The notes under the pieces: generated by a model
Told to the model about the DNA's origin: nothing
The model's input: the letters and a program-made list of their open reading frames with translations, nothing else
Databases searched by the model: none
Source: Shewanella glacialipiscicola
Lineage (GTDB): Bacteria > Pseudomonadota > Gammaproteobacteria > Enterobacterales > Shewanellaceae
Direction of reading: 5' to 3'
Length of the DNA: 64,000 nt
Assembly: GCF_023283485.1 (NCBI RefSeq)
Contig: NZ_JAKILU010000002.1
Span: 186,001 to 250,000 of the forward strand
Position numbers and translations under genes: made by a program
In this document: one piece after another, positions 18,804 through 29,209 of the stretch
Layout: each line of letters opens with the position of its first letter
Position numbering within the stretch: the first letter of the stretch is position 1

Positions 18804-20141
18804 TTAGAATTGATCTTCTTCGGTAGAACCTGTCAGTGCGGTCACTGATGAATGGCCACCTTGGATAACCGTAGTCACTTGGTCAAAATAACCTGTGCCC
18901 ACTTCTTGTTGATGCGCGACGAAGGTGTAACCTTTTTTCGCTGCAGCAAACTCAACCTCTTGAACCTTCTCAACATAATGTTTCATGCCTTCACCACGCG
19001 CATAATCGTAAGCGAGGTCAAACATGTTGTACCACATGTTGTGGATACCGGCTAAAGTGATGAACTGGTACTTGTAGCCCATGTCTGATAGTGCTTGCTG
19101 GAAGCGCGCGATAGTGGCGTCGTCCAGATTTTTCTTCCAGTTGAACGAAGGTGAACAGTTATACGCCAGCAGTTGATCTGGGTATTGAGCATGAATCGCT
19201 TCAGCAAAAACACGCGCCTCTTCTAAATCCGGTTTAGCGGTTTCACACCAAATCAAATCCGCATAAGGTGCATAAGCAAGGCCGCGAGAAATCGCTTGGT
19301 CAAGACCCGCTTTAACACGGTAGAAACCTTCGTTAGTGCGCTCACCAGTCACAAAATCACGGTCGTATGGGTCACAATCTGAAGTTAATAAATCGGCCGC
19401 GTTGGCATCGGTACGAGCAATAACCAGTGTATCGACACCGCTCACGTCTGCCGCTAAACGTGCAGCAACCAGCTTTTGCACCGCTTCTTGGGTTGGCACT
19501 AATACTTTCCCGCCCATGTGACCGCATTTTTTGACTGAAGCTAACTGATCTTCAAAGTGAACACCGGCAGCGCCTGCATCGATCATCGACTTCATCAATT
19601 CAAACGCGTTTAATACACCGCCAAAACCGGCTTCTGCGTCAGCAATGATTGGCAGGAAGTAATCAACAAATTTTTCATCTTCTGGATTAACGCCATTGCC
19701 CCACTGGATTTGGTCAGCACGACGGAAAGAGTTATTGATACGAGAAACCACAGCAGGTACTGAGTTCGCTGGGTATAAAGATTGATCTGGGTACATAGTG
19801 CCAGCTAAGTTGGCATCAGCAGCCACTTGCCAACCAGAAAGGTAAATCGCTTCGATACCCGCTTTCGCTTGTTGTACCGCTTGGCCACCAGTTAATGCGC
19901 CCAATGAATTCACGTAACCTTTTTTAGCGCCGCCATTCACCAGTTCCCATAATTTTGCCGCACCGCGTTTAGCAATAGTATTTTCAGGCACAATTGACCC
20001 ACGAAGCGCGACCACTTCTTCAGCAGTATAAGGACGACGCACGTGTTTCCAACGTGGGTTTTCTGCCCAATCTCGCTTAATTGCATCAACTTGTTCTTGA
20101 CGTGAAGTCTGAGTCGTTGCCTGATTTTTTGCATGAGTCAT
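18804..20141 (-). CDS. aceA: Isocitrate lyase
   Basis: A 445-residue isocitrate lyase that splits isocitrate to glyoxylate and succinate in the glyoxylate shunt. It has the catalytic KKCGH motif ([11 protein letters not shown]) with the active-site Cys, the metal-site segments [10 protein letters not shown] and FEDQLAS, and the downstream [12 protein letters not shown] segment. The start at 20141 is fixed by a strong AAGGAG eight bases upstream, and an in-frame start 11 codons earlier lacks support. It lies 137 bases after aceB on the same strand, presumably one operon. No aceK follows, because the next gene is a thioesterase. Confidence 0.97.
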   Translation of the reverse strand: MTHAKNQATTQTSRQEQVDAIKRDWAENPRWKHVRRPYTAEEVVALRGSIVPENTIAKRGAAKLWELVNGGAKKGYVNSLGALTGGQAVQQAKAGIEAIYLSGWQVAADANLAGTMYPDQSLYPANSVPAVVSRINNSFRRADQIQWGNGVNPEDEKFVDYFLPIIADAEAGFGGVLNAFELMKSMIDAGAAGVHFEDQLASVKKCGHMGGKVLVPTQEAVQKLVAARLAADVSGVDTLVIARTDANAADLLTSDCDPYDRDFVTGERTNEGFYRVKAGLDQAISRGLAYAPYADLIWCETAKPDLEEARVFAEAIHAQYPDQLLAYNCSPSFNWKKNLDDATIARFQQALSDMGYKYQFITLAGIHNMWYNMFDLAYDYARGEGMKHYVEKVQEVEFAAAKKGYTFVAHQQEVGTGYFDQVTTVIQGGHSSVTALTGSTEEDQF

Positions 20142-20278
20142 AGTGTCGCTCCTTGGTCTTTGATGTTGTCGCAAGCATGAAACTGCCCCAGTTTTATGCT
20201 TGCTAAATTATAGGGTTGGCGAAAATACCAACCACTGTTCAATCCTTTTGTGAAACAGTTAATGCAAAATCATTGCTT

Positions 20279-21928
20279 TTAAGCGGTCAGCATTTCATAA
20301 CCGGGTAAGGTCAAAAAATCGACTAGTTCATCGGAGGTGGTAATATCTTCAAGCAACACCGCCGCTTGAGTAAATTTACCGTGGGTAAACCTGTCGTTTC
20401 CGAGCTCCTTTTTCACATTGACAAGCTCTTCCACCAACATATCTTTAAACAGCTGTTTAGTGACTAACTTGCCGTTTGACAATGACTTACCATGCTGGAT
20501 CCACTGCCAAATTGAAGCTCTAGAAATTTCTGCAGTAGCCGCATCTTCCATCAAGCCATAAATAGGTACACAGCCATTACCACTGATCCATGCTTCTAAA
20601 TATTGCAGCGCGATACGAATATTGAGACGCATACCTTGTTCAGTACGCTCACCGTCACAGGTTTTAAGTAACTCGCTGGCGAGGATTGGTGCATCCACAT
20701 CACGGGTGATATGCAATTGATTACAATGATCTTGACCTATGTACTCGTTGAAAATCCCCATTGCTGTATCAGCAAGACCTGGGTGTGCAACCCAAGTTCC
20801 ATCGTGACCATTACGGGCTTCTAGCTCTTTATCCTTACGAACCCGTTGTAATACCGCTTCATTTTCAACAGGATCTTTCGTCGGAATAAAGGCCGCCATA
20901 CCGCCCATCGCTAAGGCACCGCGCTTGTGACAAGTCTTAATCAATAATCGTGAATAAGCGCTTAAGAAAGGCGTATCCATAGTCACCGCTTGGCGATCTG
21001 GCAGCACTCGGTCGCTGTGACGTTTTAATGTTTTGATATAACTAAAAATATAATCCCAGCGGCCACAATTTAACGCGACGATGTTAGAGCGCAGTTCATA
21101 AAGAATTTCGTCCATTTCAAATACCGCAGGTAGCGTCTCAATCAGGCAAGTACACTTAATGGTCCCAGGTTGCAGACAAAACCTATCCTCAACAAAAGCA
21201 AACACCTTTGCCCACCAACGCGCCTCTATATGACTTTCAAGTTTAGGAATATAAAAGTAGGGACCACTACCCTTCGCCAAAAGTTGACGATAGTTGTGAT
21301 AGAAATACAGCGCGAAATCGAATAGTGAACCAGGAATAGCATCACCATTAAACTGCACATGTTTCTCTTTAAGGTGCAGCCCACGAACGCGGCAGATAAG
21401 CACTGCTGGATTTGGGCCTAGTTTGTAATGCTTACCGGTTTCTGGTGCTGTGTACTCAATATCGCCACGAACCGCATCACGTAAATTGATTTGGCCTTCG
21501 ACGACTTTATCCCAGCTCGGTGCTAAAGAGTCTTCGAAATCAGCCATAAACACTTTGGCATTGGCATTTAGCGCGTTGATCACCATTTTGCGCTCAACGG
21601 GGCCGGTAATTTCTACGCGGCGGTCAAGCAAGTCGGCGGGAATACCACGAATTTGCCATGCACCATCACGGATAGCGCGAGTTTCTGCTAAGAAGTCTGG
21701 CAATGCACCTTTATCAATACGGGCTTGTTTCTCTTTACGCTTAGCCAGTAGCGTTGGTACTTCACCGGCAAACTCTCGGCAAAGGGACTCAAGTAAGGCA
21801 ACAGCTCCTTCTGTAAAAATAACGTCTTGCCCAGGGATTTCGCGCCCCACAATATTAAGTACGGAGTGTGTTGCAGCTTTATCCTGTGTTGGATTCAATT
21901 GCTGCTCACTCAAAGTATGTTCCGTCAT
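20279..21928 (-). CDS. aceB: Malate synthase A
   Basis: A 549-residue malate synthase of the A isoform, condensing glyoxylate with acetyl-CoA to malate. Characteristic stretches are ADFEDSLAPSW, LNCGRWDYIFSYIK, MGGMAAFIPTKD and NGHDGTWVAHPGLAD. The GGGAGG Shine-Dalgarno sequence supports the ATG at 21928. It is the first gene of aceB-aceA, which allow growth on acetate and fatty acids. Upstream, two ACCGGT boxes (21971-21984) lie about 45 bases before the start and are candidates for a regulator site. Confidence 0.97.
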   Translation of the reverse strand: MTEHTLSEQQLNPTQDKAATHSVLNIVGREIPGQDVIFTEGAVALLESLCREFAGEVPTLLAKRKEKQARIDKGALPDFLAETRAIRDGAWQIRGIPADLLDRRVEITGPVERKMVINALNANAKVFMADFEDSLAPSWDKVVEGQINLRDAVRGDIEYTAPETGKHYKLGPNPAVLICRVRGLHLKEKHVQFNGDAIPGSLFDFALYFYHNYRQLLAKGSGPYFYIPKLESHIEARWWAKVFAFVEDRFCLQPGTIKCTCLIETLPAVFEMDEILYELRSNIVALNCGRWDYIFSYIKTLKRHSDRVLPDRQAVTMDTPFLSAYSRLLIKTCHKRGALAMGGMAAFIPTKDPVENEAVLQRVRKDKELEARNGHDGTWVAHPGLADTAMGIFNEYIGQDHCNQLHITRDVDAPILASELLKTCDGERTEQGMRLNIRIALQYLEAWISGNGCVPIYGLMEDAATAEISRASIWQWIQHGKSLSNGKLVTKQLFKDMLVEELVNVKKELGNDRFTHGKFTQAAVLLEDITTSDELVDFLTLPGYEMLTA

Positions 21929-22741
21929 CTTAATGCCCTCCCAAGAGGCTGAACTATTACAAGCTTAACTACCGGTTTACCGGTGCTATATAAAGCGGTC
22001 GTGTTTATCACTGCTGTTTATAAACCCACCAAAAAACCATCAAATGTTTGTTTCAAACTAAAACTTACCGATAAACGTTTGTATTTGCAACAGTCAAACT
22101 CGTCCTTAAATACGAATAAACTTAATCACAACCGTAATAAAATTGGTCTTACCAAGCAACTAACAACTAAACAAGATATTGATAATAAAAAGATAAAACA
22201 CACAAAGCATACCGAGCACTTTAATTTGTATGAAACTTGTCAGACAACTTTACCACTACCATTACAAAGTAATAACTTACGTAATTAAATAACTTAATGT
22301 AATATTTTTAATCCACCCATTTAACTCTCTTAGACCTAAGTAGATAATATTGAGTGTTTTGAACTCCCCTATGGGTTAGTCGAGTAAGTTCATATAGATC
22401 ATGCAGATAGCAAAGGTCATACCACTGCCGTATTTAAACGACCGTTCACATTTGACGTTTACGTAAACGAGATGTGTCGCGTTTTTAATATGAATGCTGC
22501 TTAGGGTTGCGTTTCTCGATCAACAAGGTGGGATGTGGTGGTTAACTCTAAAAATAAATTACTTTTTTATAAAAAAATTGAAACATATTTAAAATAATAA
22601 CGTGATAGCAGGAAATTCCGCATTTTTACACAAAATCATTACTCACAATGATTCTTGTCAGTTTTACTAAAAACTTCATTTCAAGATATTTGGCGATAGA
22701 TAATCCGTTCAAACGATAAATAATGAAACATATGTTGCAAT
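21929..22741. promoter_or_regulatory. Long AT-rich region between aceB and the TonB receptor gene
   Basis: An 810-base gap with divergent promoters. ACCGGTTTACCGGT at 21971-21984 is a near-palindrome upstream of aceB. The rest is AT-rich with no convincing gene. A 101-codon plus-strand reading at 21983-22288 has Lys/Asn/Thr-rich composition typical of chance translation. Confidence 0.45.
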
Positions 22742-22760
22742 TCAAATGCAAATCATTATT
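22742..22760. promoter_or_regulatory. Probable Fur box
   Basis: The 19-base segment ending in AATCATTAT matches 13 of 19 positions of the consensus Fur box, about 30 bases upstream of the TonB receptor start. Iron-loaded Fur would repress the receptor. Confidence 0.6.
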
Positions 22761-22791
22761 ATTCGCAACTAATTTAATTAGGGGAACCAAG

Positions 22792-25233
22792 ATGAAACCA
22801 TTTCATTTGTCGCTAACTGCACTCGCTTGCCTTTCTGTTTTATCTTATACGGCATATGCCGAATCGAACTTAGTTTCAGCAAATACTGAAGCTAATATTG
22901 AACGTATTACGGTTTACGGCAAACAAAACTCTGTCGTTAAAAACTCAGGGCTTGCTACTAAATCCGACATGTCATTGATGGAAACCCCTGCAGCGGTTGT
23001 GATTGTTGATCAGGAACTGATCCAAGCCCAAGGCGCGACTCATCTTCAGGACTTGATCCGCAATATCAGCGGCGTCACTCAAGCAGGAAACAACTATGGT
23101 ATTGGCGACAACTTAGTGATCCGTGGTTTAGGCGCCAATTACACCTATGACGGTATGTATGGTGGTGCAGGCTTAGGCAATACATTTAATCCAACACGAT
23201 CTTTAACAAACGTTGAATCCGTTGAGGTATTAAAAGGCCCAGCAACTGGACTCTATGGTATGGGTAGCGCAGGTGGAGTGATTAACCTTATCGAAAAAAA
23301 GCCACAATTTGAGTCAAAACATAAATTTTCAGCTGAAGTGGGACAATGGGATACCTACTCCCTTGCACTGGATAGCACCGGTGGACTGAGCGACGATGTT
23401 GCCTACCGTTTAGTTGCAAAATCAGCCCGCAGTGATGGCTATCGCGATATCGGCACAGACAGAGACGAAATCTATGGCGCATTAAAATGGGTATTAAGTG
23501 ATACCCAAGATTTAATGCTTTCAGGTGCTTACATTAAAGATGCTGTGGCTGTGGACTCTATCGGTCATCCAATCCGCATTTATAATGCAGATTCTGTTGG
23601 CGGCAAAAATGCAGAGGATGTGACTTGGCAAGATTTGATCAACGATCCTAACGGTAAAGGTATTCAGCTGACCGATGCGCAGCGTCAACAGCTTGCGGCC
23701 TCTTTATCAAATGGCGACGGTTTAACGCCCTATTCTTTTGGTGATGCGGGATTAATTTCACCAATGGCTAAGGATAATGAGGGCAAAGAGCTACGATTTA
23801 AACTGACCCATAATATTTACTTTAACGATAATTTATTCCTTAATCAGCAATTGCAATATCGCGACTATACCTCGGGATTCGCTCGCCAAACTGGCGCTTA
23901 TAATTATGTCTATTGGAATAATAAAGGTGCCATCAATGCCGATCCCCGCGCACCTTTGGTTGAAAATGACGTGTTATATCCCTTTGCTGCCAGACGTCAG
24001 GAATATCGTAAACTTGATGCCGATGAGACTTCATGGCAGTACTTTGCCGATCTGCGTTATGACTTTCAGCTCGGCAGCATAGATAATGAATTATTGATCA
24101 ATGCCAATTATGAAGATCGTAATATTCGTTTCAAACAATATTCTATTTATGATGCCGATCAAGTGCTTAAAGACAAATCAGGCAACATCACTTATCAGGG
24201 TAGTTTACCGTATATCTATGATATTCGTCGGCCTAATTGGGGCACAGGCCGTTTTGAAGATTACGATCCACTCAAAACTGCTGACTATGATAAAAAAGTG
24301 AGTGCATGGGGCGTAGGCATACAGCATGTGGGATATCTTCCCTACGGCTTTACTACGCGAATTGGCGTAGCTTTTAATGAAATTAAACAAGCCTATGAGC
24401 ATTTTGGTCTTGATCCCCGTTATAGCATCAGTCAATCCCAAGCAACACCAGAAGCCGATACAACTGACAACGGTATGACCTATAACCTTGGCTTAACCTA
24501 TATGCCAATTGAAGATTTATCGTTTTTTATCAACCACTCCAAAGGGCGTACCGCCTACAGTGTGCTAGATGCAGTAAAAGGTAGTGATGCAGATCGTGAT
24601 GATTCTGAATCCATCAGCAACGACTTAGGTATGCGCCTTAAGGCATTTGAAGATCAACTATTGGGATCACTGGTACTGTTTAAAAGTTCACGTACTAATG
24701 TGCCTTACGGTAACCCGGATTATACCAATGGGGTGCTAACACCTAATATCCCAATCTATTTCTATGATGGTAGCGAAGAGACTCAAGGGATTGAACTGGA
24801 TCTCAATGCCCATTTAAATGACCAGTGGCGCGTTAATCTTAACGGCATGTATCAAGATGCAAGAGATAAACAAAACCCGAATGACAAAGCAAACTACGAT
24901 AGCCGTCAAAAGGGTGTTCCCTATGTCACCGCTAGTGCTTGGGTAACCTATGGCGCCGACTGGTTTACTTTACCAAGCCCGATTGAGCTGAGCCTAGGAG
25001 CTAAATTTGTTGATGATAGAAGCACACATTCAAGCTCTTTCGGTATCCCAGATGGCTATGTACCTAACTACACCGTCCTTGATTCTGCACTGAGTTACAG
25101 CACTAATACTTGGAAGGTGCAACTCAATATTAATAACTTGTTCAATAAAGACTACTACAGCAAAGCCATGTTCCTCGGTGGTATGCCAGGTGAAGAACGT
25201 AACGTAAAACTACAGTACAGCTATAGTTTCTAG
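22792..25233 (+). CDS. TonB-dependent siderophore receptor
   Basis: An 813-residue outer-membrane receptor when started at 22792, preceded by AGGGGAA. A longer reading from 22723 would run through the Fur box. The signal peptide is MKPFHLSLTALACLSVLSYTAYA. The plug domain follows, with TPAAVVIVDQELIQAQGA, NLVIRGLGANYTYDGMY and VEVLKGPATGLYGMGSAGGVINLI. The long beta-barrel ends in NLFNKDYYSKAMFLGG and a terminal YSYSF with C-terminal Phe. The overall pattern is that of ferrichrome/hydroxamate-type siderophore receptors (TIGR01783). The siderophore cannot be identified. It is a single gene ended by a bidirectional terminator. Confidence 0.92.
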   Translation: MKPFHLSLTALACLSVLSYTAYAESNLVSANTEANIERITVYGKQNSVVKNSGLATKSDMSLMETPAAVVIVDQELIQAQGATHLQDLIRNISGVTQAGNNYGIGDNLVIRGLGANYTYDGMYGGAGLGNTFNPTRSLTNVESVEVLKGPATGLYGMGSAGGVINLIEKKPQFESKHKFSAEVGQWDTYSLALDSTGGLSDDVAYRLVAKSARSDGYRDIGTDRDEIYGALKWVLSDTQDLMLSGAYIKDAVAVDSIGHPIRIYNADSVGGKNAEDVTWQDLINDPNGKGIQLTDAQRQQLAASLSNGDGLTPYSFGDAGLISPMAKDNEGKELRFKLTHNIYFNDNLFLNQQLQYRDYTSGFARQTGAYNYVYWNNKGAINADPRAPLVENDVLYPFAARRQEYRKLDADETSWQYFADLRYDFQLGSIDNELLINANYEDRNIRFKQYSIYDADQVLKDKSGNITYQGSLPYIYDIRRPNWGTGRFEDYDPLKTADYDKKVSAWGVGIQHVGYLPYGFTTRIGVAFNEIKQAYEHFGLDPRYSISQSQATPEADTTDNGMTYNLGLTYMPIEDLSFFINHSKGRTAYSVLDAVKGSDADRDDSESISNDLGMRLKAFEDQLLGSLVLFKSSRTNVPYGNPDYTNGVLTPNIPIYFYDGSEETQGIELDLNAHLNDQWRVNLNGMYQDARDKQNPNDKANYDSRQKGVPYVTASAWVTYGADWFTLPSPIELSLGAKFVDDRSTHSSSFGIPDGYVPNYTVLDSALSYSTNTWKVQLNINNLFNKDYYSKAMFLGGMPGEERNVKLQYSYSF

Positions 25234-25271
25234 CACCAAATAGAAGATAAATGTTGATGTACTAGCCCAAT

Positions 25272-25300
25272 AAAAAGAGAGCATTAACGCTCTCTTTTTA
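25272..25300. terminator. Bidirectional terminator
   Basis: The stem AAAAAGAGAGC/GCTCTCTTTTT lies between the convergent receptor (+) and antiporter (-) genes. Confidence 0.9.
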
Positions 25301-25328
25301 TATCGAATAATTAAACAACATCTTCGAA

Positions 25329-27098
25329 TTAACTGACGTTTTCCTTATCGCCACGCATTAATGATTCTAACTCCGCCTTACCTCTATTAGATAAATCAAC
25401 TAAAGCGGCTAAGTCATGCTGATGAGCGACGCTCTCTATAAACAGTTTTTTATCATGGTCAGCAAAAATCTTCACTCGCTGGCTGGCTTGAACTTGAGAT
25501 AGCCCTAAACCTTGCAGCACCTTTTCACTCGCACCGAGTGCTGAACCCAGCGTTTCACGAAATATGTCCGTTACTCCCAAACTCATCAAACGATAAGCAT
25601 GATTACGATCCCTTGCCCGTGCAATAATATTAACGTGTGGGAAATGCATTTTTACCTGCTGAGCTATTTCGATAGAATCCTCAACACTGTCAACAGCAAG
25701 TAGTAACAGACGCGAACGCGCAATCCCCGCAGACATTAACATATCTAAACGTCTGGCATCGCCAAAATAAACTTCACCACCGTATTTACGGATTACGTCC
25801 ACATGGCTGGCATCTTTATCCAAAGCCACAAAAGGGACCCCTGATGATGCCAAAATACGGCCGGTAATTTGGCCCACACGACCAAAGCCCGCAATCACCA
25901 CTTCAGACTCAGTAACATTAATGGTATCGGGCAAACGAGTATCCACCACCTTAGCTTTAGTGGCGCGAAATAAGGTAAAGAGCAGCGGAGTAATCGCCAT
26001 AGATAAACCAATGGCAAGCACTAGAATTTGAGCAATTTTATCACCGAGAATCCCTGATATCTGTGCTTGCGATAACAATACAAAAGCAAACTCGCCACCT
26101 TCAGCAAGAATAAGCCCAAGTGCAATACTCGGCCGCCACTTATGATGCCTAATGCGGCCTAGCAACATTAATACAATGGTTTTAATCAGCAACATGCTAA
26201 TTAAAATGCCTAAGATGACTAATGGATCAGTTAAGAATAACTTCAAATCCATACTCATACCGACTGCCATAAAAAATAACCCGAGCAATAACCCTTTAAA
26301 AGGCTCAATATCAGTTTCGAGTTGATGTCGATAACTGGAGTTCGCAAGCATAATACCCGCAAGAAAAGCTCCCATACCCGCAGAGAGCCCTAACCACTCC
26401 ATTAACTCAGCGCTCCCCATAACCAATAACAAGGCAAAAGCAGTCAGCACTTCACGTACTCCGCTGCTTGCAACGAGCCTAAGCATTCTAGGCAATAAAT
26501 ATTTGCCCACGAGTACAAAACCAATTAATGCGAGACTAGTCCAATACCAAGGAACTGTGTGATGCTCAATCTGAGCAGAGTTTGGCGCTAAATACGCTGT
26601 CAGCAGTAGCATGGGGATCACAGCAAGATCTTGCAGTAATAGAACACCAAAAGCATCACGCCCAAGTGGCGTAGTGAGTAACCTATGCTCATTCATCAGC
26701 TGCACTGCAAAAGCCGTTGATGATAAAGATAATGCCGCGCCCACGACTAAAGCAGCCTCTACCGGCAAACCAAAGCCCCAAGCTAAGCCGCCAATTGCGG
26801 CCCATGACAATAATAACTGACCGCTACCTAAGCCAAAAATAGCACTGCGTAGTTCCCATAATTTACTTGGGTTCAACTCAAGCCCTAGCACAAACAGCAT
26901 CAGCACTACACCCAACTCGGCAAAGTGTAATACCGCCGCGGGATCGGAAACCAATGCCATGCCACCTGGGCCTAAAATAATCCCTGCGGCAAGGTAAGAA
27001 AGAATAGGACCTGCGCCCAAACGTTTCCCTAAAGGAACAAAGATGACTGCTGCTAATAAAAACAGCAACACTGAGGTGAGCAAACTAGAGTGTTCCAT
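25329..27098 (-). CDS. CPA2 family K+/H+ antiporter with RCK domain (KefB/KefC type)
   Basis: A 589-residue monovalent cation:proton antiporter. About twelve membrane segments (residues 5-380) include PILSYLAAGIILGPGG and the CPA2 core ALSLSSTAFAVQLM. An RCK_N (TrkA_N) Rossmann domain follows, with VVIAGFGRVGQITGRILASSGVPFVALDKD and YFGDARR (about 395-520). It resembles KefB/KefC, which efflux potassium and acidify the cytoplasm on electrophile stress. I see no KefF/KefG-type ancillary subunit gene next to it. GGAG precedes the ATG. YbaL-like relatives are an alternative assignment. Confidence 0.88.
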   Translation of the reverse strand: MEHSSLLTSVLLFLLAAVIFVPLGKRLGAGPILSYLAAGIILGPGGMALVSDPAAVLHFAELGVVLMLFVLGLELNPSKLWELRSAIFGLGSGQLLLSWAAIGGLAWGFGLPVEAALVVGAALSLSSTAFAVQLMNEHRLLTTPLGRDAFGVLLLQDLAVIPMLLLTAYLAPNSAQIEHHTVPWYWTSLALIGFVLVGKYLLPRMLRLVASSGVREVLTAFALLLVMGSAELMEWLGLSAGMGAFLAGIMLANSSYRHQLETDIEPFKGLLLGLFFMAVGMSMDLKLFLTDPLVILGILISMLLIKTIVLMLLGRIRHHKWRPSIALGLILAEGGEFAFVLLSQAQISGILGDKIAQILVLAIGLSMAITPLLFTLFRATKAKVVDTRLPDTINVTESEVVIAGFGRVGQITGRILASSGVPFVALDKDASHVDVIRKYGGEVYFGDARRLDMLMSAGIARSRLLLLAVDSVEDSIEIAQQVKMHFPHVNIIARARDRNHAYRLMSLGVTDIFRETLGSALGASEKVLQGLGLSQVQASQRVKIFADHDKKLFIESVAHQHDLAALVDLSNRGKAELESLMRGDKENVS

Positions 27099-27412
27099 GA
27101 AGGCTCCAACAAAAAAAGAAAACGTATAATCTCATCAAATACCCCCGCTACCGCGGTGTAATGTTCAGCTATGGTACTCCATTTATTTATGAATAAGGTC
27201 AAGGTAATACAGTAAAATTATAATTTTTTTGGTATTAACAATGCTAAGGGATGAGAGAACACGCAAAGGAAGTTTAAGGCGTAATAGCTAATAAGCCCTA
27301 GTTCAGGTTATTTATTATCGCCAGCAGCCTATAGCACTAGCGTAACCAACGCGATGTTATGAATTTAGGAATAACAGTAGATATGTAATTGGCCGTTAAA
27401 TGGCCAGGAGTT
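27099..27412 (-). other. Intergenic region between the GGDEF gene and the antiporter gene
   Basis: A 314-base AT-rich gap. A short stem TGGCC/GGCCA (27390-27406) just past the GGDEF stop may end the borosin-GGDEF mRNA, but it is weak. The rest would hold the antiporter 5' side. No gene seen. Confidence 0.35.
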
Positions 27413-29209
27413 TTAGGATATTGACGTTGATGCAGCATAACGCCGTAAATCTGTTGCCTGCTGATCGCACTTGAGCACCTCGGAATAGCGCACAACCGTG
27501 TTGCGTCCACAGGACTTAGCGGCATAGAGCGCCATATCAGCCCGATGGAATAATGGATCGAGACTCAAATCATCAGCCATTAAACCACTCACGCCAAAAC
27601 TCGCAGTAATAACAAATTTATGACCAGAGTGCTGCGTTTCTATTGCTTCGATGCGTGCGCGACATTGCTCCGCCACTTCCATGCCTTTTTCTTCATTTGC
27701 GTAAGGCAACAGAATGGCAAACTCTTCACCACCAATGCGGGCAAATACATCTCCATTACGAATATGGGATTTTAAAAAATCGGCGACCTTCTTTAACACC
27801 CAATCGCCTGTACCATGGCCATAGGAGTCATTGATACGTTTAAATAAATCCAAATCAAATAAAATGACACAGAAATCCCCACCGCGGGCAGTGGCTTGCA
27901 CAAAAAGGTCTTCCCCCAATTCCTGCCCAGCACCGCGATTCAAAATCCCCGTTAATGCATCCATTCTCGCCATACGCATAAACTTGCGTTTCTGCATCTG
28001 GCCTACCGCTAATAAAATTCCGAGGAAAAATAGCCCGCCTACTAAAATAGTGACAAACATCAGCATATTGGTATATTCGCGCTCCTTGACCATTTGCTGG
28101 GCAATATAGAGTTCACGCTCTTTGTTGAGTAAATTGATTTCACGCGACTGCTGATTGGCGTTAAATTGGGCAGCTTGATAAGCGAGTGTCTTCATCTTGG
28201 ACTCATCAAAAATCAACTGATTATAATGTTGCTCTTTTTTTGAGTATTCATAGGCTTGCTCAAATTGTTTATTTTGAGCATTTAGCTTGGCGAGCATGCG
28301 AGATGCACCGTGCTTCAGCATAGTATTACTAGAGTCATCCGAAAGTTTCATAATATATTGAGCATGTAACTCTGCTTTCGCAAAGTCTTGCAACATCAAA
28401 TAGGTTTCACTTAGCAACTCATGCGCACTATTTATCTCAAGCTGAAAGTTAAATGACTCATAACCTTTTAGAGAATCTAATAAATAAGATACAGCTGAAT
28501 GTGGCTCATTCAATCTCAGCTTGGATTCCCCCATGCCTTTTAATGCAATATATGCAATTAGTGGATAACCATTGGACTCACAAAAACTACGAGTGGATTT
28601 AAATTCTTCAAATGCTTGAGAATAAGACTTTATCTCTAGCTGGTGGACGGATAAATATAATTTAGATACACAAATATCTTTAACATCATTAGGGGAAGCG
28701 AGAGCAAAGGCTTTAGCTGCATATGTTGCAACTTCTTCAATAATCCCCATTGCCGAATATAAACTAGCCAAGCGTAAATATGATGCACGTTTAAGATTAA
28801 TATCATCTATTCGGTCGATTAACCCAAGACTCTTTCCCATCGCATTGAAAGCATCATTGAAATCACGTAAAGCAATATGGGCTGTCGCCTCATAGCTATA
28901 TGCAGAAAATAGCATATCAGAATCTTTCAGTAAGGCTTCTGAGCGACTCAACATATCGATTGCAGCTTGATACTGCCCTGCATAAATAGAAGCTGCGCCT
29001 TTAAAGACCAAAAACCGTCCCTGTTGCGAGCGTGACATCGTATCAAATTCAGATTCAATCGTTTTAAGTAGATTTATTGCCGCGGGTAAATCGGAATGTT
29101 GTAATTTTTCAATCTTAGTTAGCGTTTCATCATAATTTGTAGGTGCAGCAATCGAGGGCATACAGAGTATGCTCAAGATTGCCGAAATGCACACGCCAAA
29201 AAACTTCAA
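27413..29209 (-). CDS. Periplasmic TPR, transmembrane, GGDEF diguanylate cyclase
   Basis: A 598-residue signalling protein: a signal peptide (MKFFGVCISAILSILCMPSIAAP), a helical periplasmic TPR-like array (about residues 30-370), one membrane helix (MLMFVTILVGGLFFLGILLAVG, about 385-410) and a cytoplasmic GGDEF domain. The active site is ARIGGEEF, and an inhibitory RxxD (RNGD) lies five residues before it, so synthesis of cyclic di-GMP with product inhibition is expected. The start is a TTG at 29209 that directly abuts the TAA stop of sonA, because the next ATG (codon 17) would destroy the signal peptide. It is thus the third gene of sonM-sonA-GGDEF and probably translated by re-initiation. 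The ligand sensed by the TPR domain is unknown. Confidence 0.9.
   Translation of the reverse strand: MKFFGVCISAILSILCMPSIAAPTNYDETLTKIEKLQHSDLPAAINLLKTIESEFDTMSRSQQGRFLVFKGAASIYAGQYQAAIDMLSRSEALLKDSDMLFSAYSYEATAHIALRDFNDAFNAMGKSLGLIDRIDDINLKRASYLRLASLYSAMGIIEEVATYAAKAFALASPNDVKDICVSKLYLSVHQLEIKSYSQAFEEFKSTRSFCESNGYPLIAYIALKGMGESKLRLNEPHSAVSYLLDSLKGYESFNFQLEINSAHELLSETYLMLQDFAKAELHAQYIMKLSDDSSNTMLKHGASRMLAKLNAQNKQFEQAYEYSKKEQHYNQLIFDESKMKTLAYQAAQFNANQQSREINLLNKERELYIAQQMVKEREYTNMLMFVTILVGGLFFLGILLAVGQMQKRKFMRMARMDALTGILNRGAGQELGEDLFVQATARGGDFCVILFDLDLFKRINDSYGHGTGDWVLKKVADFLKSHIRNGDVFARIGGEEFAILLPYANEEKGMEVAEQCRARIEAIETQHSGHKFVITASFGVSGLMADDLSLDPLFHRADMALYAAKSCGRNTVVRYSEVLKCDQQATDLRRYAASTSIS

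Noticed and set aside
21983..22288. A 101-codon plus-strand ORF in the aceB-TonB gap
   Set aside because: Lys/Asn/Thr-rich composition typical of AT-rich chance translation, and no Shine-Dalgarno sequence.
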